From positions 248,001 to 312,000 of the forward strand of contig NZ_JAHTMW010000009.1 of assembly GCF_026236535.1 (NCBI RefSeq): 64,000 bases of DNA, in the 5' to 3' direction. Below, piece by piece: positions 36,182 to 44,241 of the stretch. Below the pieces are notes generated by a model. The model saw nothing but the letters and a program-made list of their open reading frames with translations. It had not been told where the DNA came from and searched no databases. The DNA is from Streptomyces sp. SKN60 (lineage in GTDB: Bacteria > Actinomycetota > Actinomycetes > Streptomycetales > Streptomycetaceae). A program made the position numbers and the translations under genes. Positions within the stretch are counted from its first letter, which is position 1. The number at the start of each line of letters is the position of its first letter.

Positions 36182-37209
36182 CCACGCCCGAAGAAGCACG
36201 TCCGGAGCCCGTGGACGTCCCCCTCATCCAGATCAGCGCCGTCCCGGCCGAGTCCGGGGCCGAGGCCGCGGGCGGCTGTGGCGACGGCTGCGGCTGCGGC
36301 GAGGCCGACGAGTTCGAGTGCGGCCTCGACCCGGCGCTCGCCGGGCTGCTCGCCGACGCGGGGCTCGACCCGGTGCAGGTCGAGGACATCGCGCACCTCG
36401 CGATCGCGGAGGACCTCGACGGCGGGGTCGACGTGACGACCGTGGCGACCGTCCCCGAGGACGCCGTCGCGACGGCCGACTTCACCGCCCGCGAGGCCGG
36501 TGTGGTGGCGGGCCTTCGGGTCGCCGAGGCGGTCCTGTCGATCGTCTGCACCGACGAGTTCGAGGTCGAGCGGCACGTCGAGGACGGCGCGCGGGTCGCG
36601 GCGGGCGAGAAGCTGCTCAGCGTCACCGCCCGCACCCGTGACCTGCTGACCGGTGAGCGCAGCGCGCTGAACATCCTGTGCCGCCTGTCCGGCATCGCGA
36701 CCGCCACGCGCGCGTGGGCGGACGCCCTTGAGGGCACGAAGGCGAAGGTCCGCGACACCCGCAAGACGACGCCGGGCCTGCGCGCCCTGGAGAAGTACGC
36801 GGTGCGCTGCGGCGGCGGCGTGAACCACCGCATGTCCCTTGCGGACGCGGCCCTCGTGAAGGACAACCACGTGGTGGCGGCGGGCGGCGTCGCCGAGGCC
36901 TTCAAGGCCGTCCGGGAGCAGTTCCCCGAGGTGCCGATCGAGGTCGAGGTCGACACGATGCACCAGGTCCGCGAGGTCCTGGACGCGGGCGCCGACCTGA
37001 TCCTGCTCGACAACTTCACGCCGATCGAGACGGAGGAGGCGGTCGCCCTGGTCGCCGGCCGCGCGGTCCTGGAGTCCTCCGGCCGGCTCACCCTGGACAA
37101 CGCGGCGGCGTACGCGGCGACCGGCGTCGACTACCTCGCGGTGGGCGGCCTCACCCACTCCTCCCCGATCCTGGACATCGGCCTGGACCTGCGCGAGGTC
37201 GACGCCTGA
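36178..37209 (+). CDS. nadC: Quinolinate phosphoribosyltransferase with Cys-rich N-terminal extension
   Basis: Converts quinolinate and PRPP to nicotinate mononucleotide. 343 residues; the catalytic barrel begins around residue 60, with TARTRDLLTGERSALN, RDTRKTTPGLRALEKYA, GGGVNHRMSLADAALVKDNH (catalytic Arg, His, Lys) and LLDNF. The first 55 residues are an unusual extension containing CGDGCGCGEADEFECG, six Cys in 20 residues if the flanking ones are counted. That could bind a metal or Fe-S cluster or act as a redox switch. Length elsewhere is about 285. The stop overlaps the coaX ATG by one base. Confidence 0.95.
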   Translation: MTTPEEARPEPVDVPLIQISAVPAESGAEAAGGCGDGCGCGEADEFECGLDPALAGLLADAGLDPVQVEDIAHLAIAEDLDGGVDVTTVATVPEDAVATADFTAREAGVVAGLRVAEAVLSIVCTDEFEVERHVEDGARVAAGEKLLSVTARTRDLLTGERSALNILCRLSGIATATRAWADALEGTKAKVRDTRKTTPGLRALEKYAVRCGGGVNHRMSLADAALVKDNHVVAAGGVAEAFKAVREQFPEVPIEVEVDTMHQVREVLDAGADLILLDNFTPIETEEAVALVAGRAVLESSGRLTLDNAAAYAATGVDYLAVGGLTHSSPILDIGLDLREVDA

Positions 37210-38015
37210 TGCTGCTCACGATCGACGTCGGCAACACGCAGACGGTCCTCGGTCTCTTCGACGGCGAGGAGATCGTGGAGCACTGGCGCATCTCCACGGA
37301 CCCGCGCCGGACCGCCGACGAGTGGGCGGTCCTGCTGCAGGGCCTGATGGGCATGCACCCGCTGCTCGGCGTCGAGCTGAGCGACGGCATCGGCGGCATC
37401 GCGATCTGCGCCACGGTCCCCTCGGTGCTGCACGAGCTGCGCGAGGTCACCCGGCGCTATTACGGGGACGTGCCGGCGGTCCTGGTGGAGCCGGGCGTCA
37501 AGACGGGCGTCCCGGTCCTCACGGACAACCCGAAGGAGGTCGGCGCCGACCGCATCATCAACGCGGTGGCGGCGGTCGACATGTACGGCGGCCCGGCGAT
37601 CGTGGTCGACTTCGGCACGGCGACGACGTACGACGCGATCACGACGCGCGGCGAGTACGCGGGCGGCGCGATCGCCCCGGGCATCGAGATCTCCGTCGAG
37701 GCGCTCGGCGTGAAGGGCGCGATGCTCCGCAAGATCGAGCTGGCCCGTCCGCGCAGCGTGATCGGCAAGAACACGGTCGAGGCGATGCAGTCCGGCATCG
37801 TCTTCGGCTACGCGGGCCAGGTCGACGGCGTCGTCGCCCGCATGAAGCGCGAACTCGTCGGCCCGACCGGCGACCCCTCCGACGTCACGGTCATCGCCAC
37901 CGGCGGCCTGGCCCCCATGGTCCTCGCCGACTCGAAGGAGATAGACGCCCACGAGCCCTGGCTGACCCTGATCGGCCTCCGCCTGGTCTACGAGCGCAAC
38001 GCGCCGCGGATGTAG
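37209..38015 (+). CDS. coaX: Type III pantothenate kinase
   Basis: Phosphorylates pantothenate in the first CoA step. It is the ASKHA-fold type, insensitive to CoA feedback and needing a monovalent cation. 268 residues: LLTIDVGNTQTVLGLF (phosphate 1), VGADRIINAVAA, VVDFGTATTYDAI (phosphate 2) and AGGAIAPGIEIS. It is the last gene of the five-gene coupled operon DUF2520-panC-nadB-nadC-coaX, linking cofactor routes to CoA and NAD. A GC hairpin follows. Confidence 0.96.
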   Translation: MLLTIDVGNTQTVLGLFDGEEIVEHWRISTDPRRTADEWAVLLQGLMGMHPLLGVELSDGIGGIAICATVPSVLHELREVTRRYYGDVPAVLVEPGVKTGVPVLTDNPKEVGADRIINAVAAVDMYGGPAIVVDFGTATTYDAITTRGEYAGGAIAPGIEISVEALGVKGAMLRKIELARPRSVIGKNTVEAMQSGIVFGYAGQVDGVVARMKRELVGPTGDPSDVTVIATGGLAPMVLADSKEIDAHEPWLTLIGLRLVYERNAPRM

Positions 38016-38020
38016 CCGGT

Positions 38021-38043
38021 GGCCCGGCCCCCGGGGCCGGGCC
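38021..38043 (+). terminator. Hairpin after coaX
   Basis: GGCCCGGCCCC and its complement form an 11-bp stem with almost no loop, 6 nt after the coaX stop. No T tract follows. Confidence 0.5.
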
Positions 38044-38145
38044 CTGAGGGCCGCACCCGCCTCCCATTGCGCCGTACGGCTTGATTCCGCCGCCGCGAAG
38101 ATCGAGAAGGGGCGGATTTGTCCGATTAGCGCGTATCGTCGGTCC

Positions 38146-38775
38146 ATGCCCACGCCCTACGGATCCCGCGGCGGCATGGCGTTCAGCGCGGACGAGCTGC
38201 GGGTGCTCCGACGCGCGCTCGCCACCGCGCTGAACCCTGCCCCCCTTCAGGACGACGACGTGCAGGACTGCCTGCGTCTGGCCGACTCCGTGGACGAGGC
38301 CGTGCGCGAGGCCGGGCGGCTGCGCGCCTTCCTCGTCGACGATCTGGTCCGGTACCGGCAGGCCCTGCCCGGGTCTCTCGGCGGCTATCTGGAGCTGCTC
38401 CAGGACGCCCTGGCCGCGGGGTACGACCCCGGGGTCGACGACCTCGCCGCGCTCCGGGCGCTCCGGGGCAACGCGCGGGCCGCCGGCCTGCTCGCCCGCT
38501 GCCAGGTCCTGGCGGAACGATCCGTCCGGGCCCGGCTCGCCCGGGTCACCCAGGCGACGGCGCGGCCCCGCGCCCGGCTGCTCGCGCTGCCCGGCGGGCG
38601 GGCCGCCGACGAGCGGCCCAAGCCGCCGGCGCCGTCCGGCCCGGCCAAGCCCGCCCCGAACGCCCCGAAGCCGCCCGCGCCGGGCGAGAAGCCCGTGCCC
38701 AAGCCCTCCGAGGTGTTCCCGCCGCGCCGCCGCCCCGTACCCCCGCCCCCGCCCGAGGAACGCGCCGCCGGATAG
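38146..38775 (+). CDS. Conserved hypothetical helical protein with Pro-rich tail
   Basis: A 209-residue protein of a streptomycete-specific family that I cannot name. Residues 10-140 are predicted mostly helical, with many Leu/Arg/Ala (ELRVLRRALATALNPAPLQD, DDVQDCLRLADSVDEAVREA). The last 60 are Pro/Lys-rich and disordered, ending PPRRRPVPPPPPEERAAG. No signal peptide or membrane segment is seen. It is followed 14 bp later by a tiny membrane protein. The upstream spacer carries ATTTGTCCGATT, also found upstream of the M23 peptidase. Confidence 0.75.
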   Translation: MPTPYGSRGGMAFSADELRVLRRALATALNPAPLQDDDVQDCLRLADSVDEAVREAGRLRAFLVDDLVRYRQALPGSLGGYLELLQDALAAGYDPGVDDLAALRALRGNARAAGLLARCQVLAERSVRARLARVTQATARPRARLLALPGGRAADERPKPPAPSGPAKPAPNAPKPPAPGEKPVPKPSEVFPPRRRPVPPPPPEERAAG

Positions 38776-38789
38776 CTACGCTGGACGCC

Positions 38790-38969
38790 ATGGACTACGT
38801 ATCCGCGCTCGTTCCCCCCGTGGTGATGGCGGCCTTCTTCATCGCCCTGATCGTCGTGATCGTGAAGACCCAGGGCGGGCCCAACAAGGCCAAGGAGGAC
38901 GCCGCCGTGGACGCCGCCCTCGCCCGCGCCGAGGCCGCCCGCCAGCAGGACGGCACCCCCGCCCCGTAG
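38790..38969 (+). CDS. Small single-pass membrane protein
   Basis: A 59-residue protein, MDYVSALVPPVVMAAFFIAL and onward. One hydrophobic helix (about residues 5-25) is followed by Lys and a charged, Ala/Glu-rich cytosolic segment (EDAAVDAALARAEAARQQDG). It is preserved downstream of the helical hypothetical gene and followed immediately by a strong terminator, which argues that it is a real gene. Function unknown. Confidence 0.75.
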   Translation: MDYVSALVPPVVMAAFFIALIVVIVKTQGGPNKAKEDAAVDAALARAEAARQQDGTPAP

Positions 38970-38982
38970 TCGCGGCGCCCGA

Positions 38983-39021
38983 GGACGTACGACCGGCAGT
39001 GCCCGGCCGTACGTCCTTTTT
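38983..39021 (+). terminator. Intrinsic terminator with T tract
   Basis: GGACGTACGACCGG pairs with CCGGCCGTACGTCC (one mismatch/bulge), followed by TTTTT. It is a classical rho-independent structure and closes the small-protein gene. Confidence 0.85.
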
Positions 39022-39088
39022 GCTGTCTCCCGGGGCGTTTCATCCATAAATGGACGTATATTCGGTGATCTCGCACTAAGGTGGCGCC

Positions 39089-39511
39089 GTGCCCCGTCAA
39101 TTGGGAGAGCTGGAAGACGCCGTCATGACCCGCGTCTGGCAATGGAACCGCGCGGTGACCGTCCGGGAAGTCCTGGAGGATCTCCAGCAGGAACGGTCCA
39201 TCGCCTACACCACCGTCATGACGGTATTGGACAATCTCCATCAGAAGGGCTGGGTGCGCCGGGAAGTCGAAGGCCGCGCCTATCGATATACGGCGGTCTC
39301 CACCCGCGCCGCCTACTCGGCCGCGCTCATGAACGAGGCCTGGGCGCAGAGCGACAACCCCGCCGCCGCCCTCGTCGCCTTCTTCGGCATGATGTCGCCC
39401 GAACAGCGCGAGGCGCTGAACGACGCCATCCGTATCGTCCAGCGCGACAACCCCGATCCGCCCCCCGCCGGCACCGAGGGCGGCGAGGAGACGGAAGGCC
39501 CCGGGCGATAA
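39089..39511 (+). CDS. BlaI/MecI-family transcriptional regulator
   Basis: A 140-residue winged-helix regulator of the penicillinase-repressor family: LGELEDAVMTRVWQWNRAVTV, then IAYTTVMTVLDNLHQKGWV (recognition helix) and EVEGRAYRYTAV. A BlaR/MecR sensor protease is not encoded nearby, so this is an orphan regulator. The tail is Gly/Glu-rich. The GTG start lies in a locally AT-rich promoter region (39040-39088). Confidence 0.9.
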   Translation: MPRQLGELEDAVMTRVWQWNRAVTVREVLEDLQQERSIAYTTVMTVLDNLHQKGWVRREVEGRAYRYTAVSTRAAYSAALMNEAWAQSDNPAAALVAFFGMMSPEQREALNDAIRIVQRDNPDPPPAGTEGGEETEGPGR

Positions 39512-39520
39512 CGTCCCCCC

Positions 39521-40063
39521 ATGTCATCCGCGTCATCCTTCTCGCCGGCGCCTTCCGCCCGTGCCGTCACCGTGCGCCGCGCTCGTACCTCCGATGTCGC
39601 CGCGGTGCGCCGGCTCGTCGATCCGTTCGTGCGCCGCGGCATCCTCCTCGACAAGGCGACCGTGACGCTTTACGAGGCCATCCAGGAGTTCTGGGTCGCC
39701 GAACGCGACGACGACGCCACCGTCGTCGGCTGCGGCGCGCTGCACGTGATGTGGGAAGACCTCGCCGAAGTCCGCACTCTCGCCGTCGATCCCGACTTCA
39801 AGGGCGCCGGAGTGGGACATCAGGTGCTCGACAAGTTGCTGCACACCGCGCGCTGGCTCGGTGTCCGCCGGGTTTTCTGCCTCACCTTCGAAGTGGACTT
39901 CTTCGCGAAGCACGGCTTCGTCGAGATCGGCGAGACTCCGGTCGACGGAGATGTCTACAGCGAGCTCCTGCGTTCCTATGACGAGGGTGTCGCGGAGTTC
40001 CTCGGTCTCGAACGAGTGAAGCCGAACACCTTGGGCAACAGCCGGATGCTTCTGCACCTGTGA
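39521..40063 (+). CDS. GNAT acetyltransferase, probable amino-acid N-acetyltransferase (short NAGS)
   Basis: A 180-residue GNAT enzyme, VTVRRARTSDVAAVRRLVDP at the start and acetyl-CoA loop DPDFKGAGVGHQVLDKLL at about residues 88-105. It matches the short N-acetylglutamate synthases (ArgA-like, Rv2747 type) of actinomycetes: RGILLDKATVTLYEAIQEFWV and FFAKHGFVEI. These make N-acetylglutamate for arginine synthesis. It starts 9 bp after the BlaI-type gene. The substrate is inferred from family resemblance. Confidence 0.82.
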   Translation: MSSASSFSPAPSARAVTVRRARTSDVAAVRRLVDPFVRRGILLDKATVTLYEAIQEFWVAERDDDATVVGCGALHVMWEDLAEVRTLAVDPDFKGAGVGHQVLDKLLHTARWLGVRRVFCLTFEVDFFAKHGFVEIGETPVDGDVYSELLRSYDEGVAEFLGLERVKPNTLGNSRMLLHL

Positions 40064-40128
40064 GACGGGCCCGGGGCCGAGTGCTTCGGAGTGCCTATGT
40101 CCGAATCGCGCACGTTTCCCGCGATGCC

Positions 40129-40143
40129 GAGGTTCTGAACCTC
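40129..40143. promoter_or_regulatory. 15-bp palindrome upstream of lsr2
   Basis: GAGGTTCtGAACCTC is a perfect palindrome with a one-base centre, about 75 bp before the lsr2 start. The DNA from there to the gene is AT-rich (GTTTGTGTTTTTCC, GCATTTTCGATG) and contains GCGG-CCGC half-sites. It is a candidate operator or autoregulatory site. Confidence 0.4.
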
Positions 40144-40217
40144 TGCCAGGGGTTTGTGTTTTTCCGGGAAAAGCGGTTTCCTTTCCGCGTACTGCATTTT
40201 CGATGAAAGGAAATCCG

Positions 40218-40556
40218 GTGGCACAGAAGGTTCAGGTCCTTCTTGTCGACGACCTCGACGGCGGCGAGGCGGACGAGACCGTGACGTTCGCGCTGGACGG
40301 CAAGTCCTACGAGATCGACCTCACCACCGCCAACGCGGACAAGCTCCGTGGCCTGCTCGAGCCGTACACCAAGGGTGGCCGACGCACCGGTGGCCGCACC
40401 GCCGGCGCCCGCGGCAAGGCCCGCGTCGCCGTCTCCGGCGGCAGCCAGGACACCGCGAAGATCCGGGCGTGGGCCAAGGAGAACGGTTACAACGTGAACG
40501 ACCGCGGCCGCGTGCCGGCCGACATCAAGGCCGCTTACGAGGACGCCAACCGCTGA
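40218..40556 (+). CDS. lsr2: Lsr2 nucleoid-associated silencer
   Basis: H-NS-like protein that binds AT-rich DNA in the minor groove and silences foreign genes and specialised-metabolite clusters. 112 residues: the N-terminal dimerisation strand region (KVQVLLVDDLDGGEADETVTF) is followed by a flexible Gly/Arg linker. The C-terminal AT-hook-like domain has IRAWAKENGYNVNDRGRVPA, containing the RGR motif. GTG 40218 is chosen over ATG 40203: GAAAGGA precedes it at good distance and VAQKVQVLLVDDL is the family start. Its 3' end overlaps the convergent neighbour by 22 bp. Confidence 0.96.
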   Translation: MAQKVQVLLVDDLDGGEADETVTFALDGKSYEIDLTTANADKLRGLLEPYTKGGRRTGGRTAGARGKARVAVSGGSQDTAKIRAWAKENGYNVNDRGRVPADIKAAYEDANR

Positions 40557-41164
40557 CCGCCCGCCCCCGCAGCCGCCGGCTCCGGCCGGTGGGCCCGGGC
40601 AGCACTCAGCAGTCGCGCCCGATGACACTCGGCGGCCGCCGCGGCCACCAGCCTGACCAGGCAGGGAGCGGCCCCGTCGGCCGAGGCGCCGCTCCGCGAC
40701 GAGGGCCGCAGGGCCGGCAGCGAGGACTCCACCTCGCGCCCCGGCTCCGGGGCCCTCAGCCACACCGCGGGCCCGGGCGCCGCGCCGTACGCGCTCCGGC
40801 CGGTCGGGCGCCCGCCGGGGGGCACCGGGGCGGTCATCCGGCCGTCGGCGCCGAGCATCGCCAGATCCAGTGAGATCCCGCGCCACTCCAGCCAGTCGAG
40901 CAGCCCGGGCAGCTCCTCGGCGCTTCCCGCCGCGACGAGCAGCCGCATCCGCCGCCCCATCAGGGCCACCGGACCGGTCGCCGCGCCCACCCGGCGCAGC
41001 ACACCGCGGCCGGCCGCCGCGGGCAGCTCGAGGACGTCGAAGCGCAGCCCCGTGACCAGCTGCACCGGAGGCCCGGCCGCCGTCGCCCAGCCGAGCTCGT
41101 GCTCGTACCACCGCGCCACACCGCCGTCCGACGGGGTGCGGGGCAGGGGCACGGCGATGGTCAT
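40535..41164 (-). CDS. SCO3374-like conserved Streptomyces protein
   Basis: A 209-residue protein conserved in streptomycetes between lsr2 and clpC. The N-terminal 60 residues (ARWYEHELGWATAAGPPVQL, then GLRFDVLELPAAAG) resemble the opening of bifunctional primase/polymerase domains; the acidic polymerase motif is not complete, so enzymatic activity is doubtful. The C-terminal part is Ala/Arg-rich low complexity. ATG 41164 is the chosen start; the frame is open further upstream. The stop overlaps lsr2 on the other strand. Confidence 0.75.
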   Translation of the reverse strand: MTIAVPLPRTPSDGGVARWYEHELGWATAAGPPVQLVTGLRFDVLELPAAAGRGVLRRVGAATGPVALMGRRMRLLVAAGSAEELPGLLDWLEWRGISLDLAMLGADGRMTAPVPPGGRPTGRSAYGAAPGPAVWLRAPEPGREVESSLPALRPSSRSGASADGAAPCLVRLVAAAAAECHRARLLSAARAHRPEPAAAGAGGQRLASS

Positions 41165-41268
41165 ACCGAGGGAACGCCCACGGGCGACTTTGGTCACGCT
41201 CGGTCCTTGATCCGGAGCGCAGAGTGTCCATGATGGGGGCGTACGGGTGCATTCGAGCGCGCAAGGTT

Positions 41269-41285
41269 GTTCGCCCGTAGCGGAG
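41269..41285 (+). promoter_or_regulatory. Candidate ClgR operator 1
   Basis: GTTCGCCCGTAGCGGAG fits the GTTCGC-N5-GCG core of ClgR sites known upstream of clp genes in Streptomyces and relatives. It lies 341 bp before the clpC start. Confidence 0.45.
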
Positions 41286-41385
41286 GGACCCGGGGTGCGC
41301 CGCATGGAGTGTCAGTACTTACGGGTAAGACATTCCATGTGAGGAGGGGCGTCTCGCGGGCAGAAGTCGGGCCGAAGCGTCTCAC

Positions 41386-41402
41386 GTTCGCCATCGGCGT
41401 AC
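41386..41402 (+). promoter_or_regulatory. Candidate ClgR operator 2
   Basis: GTTCGCCATCGGCGTAC again fits GTTCGC-N5-GCG, with the outer AC matching as well, 224 bp before clpC. Two matches in one promoter region strengthen the case for ClgR control. Confidence 0.45.
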
Positions 41403-41625
41403 TGGAGGCGTGGGTAACTGCTTGGCCTGCGGGAACATCGTCTCGCACCATCGAGTTGGAGCATTTGTCGGCTGTTCGGCAGCAGGTCTCCCCAAGAAGT
41501 AAGGGGGTGATCCGGACGGATGTCGGCAGTTGGAATGAGCGGTCCCCGCTTGCGGGACTAAGCTGCGGAAGGACAGGGAGGGGATCGACCCCTAACTGAC
41601 TGACCGCTCTGAGGAGCGATTAACG

Positions 41626-44148
<2,523 letters not shown>

Positions 44149-44183
44149 CGTGACGCTGCGCTGGGCCTGAGCCTGTAGCGCGT

Positions 44184-44228
44184 AAGGGGCGGCCCCGGGA
44201 CCGGAAACGGTTCCGGGGCCGCCCCTTT
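44184..44228. terminator. Strong bidirectional hairpin after clpC
   Basis: AAGGGGCGGCCCCGGGACC, a six-base loop, then its complement with one mismatch, ending CCCCTTT. It lies between convergent clpC and the trypsin-NACHT gene. Confidence 0.85.
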
Positions 44229-44241
44229 GTGTTGCGCGGTG

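Larger units (their letters stand above)
41165..41625. other. 461-bp divergent promoter region upstream of clpC
   Basis: No gene is credible here; short frames are not conserved-looking. The region carries two GTTCGC-N5-GCG boxes, scattered direct and inverted fragments, and just before clpC the ribosome site GAGGAGCG at 41610-41617. Confidence 0.6.

Noticed and set aside
38040-38145. tRNA or small RNA in the spacer after coaX
   Set aside because: The inverted repeat is a simple terminator-like stem; no cloverleaf or other RNA signature could be drawn.
41267-41599. Possible small gene (110 codons) upstream of clpC
   Set aside because: Overlaps both candidate ClgR boxes, has no ribosome site and no recognisable protein character.
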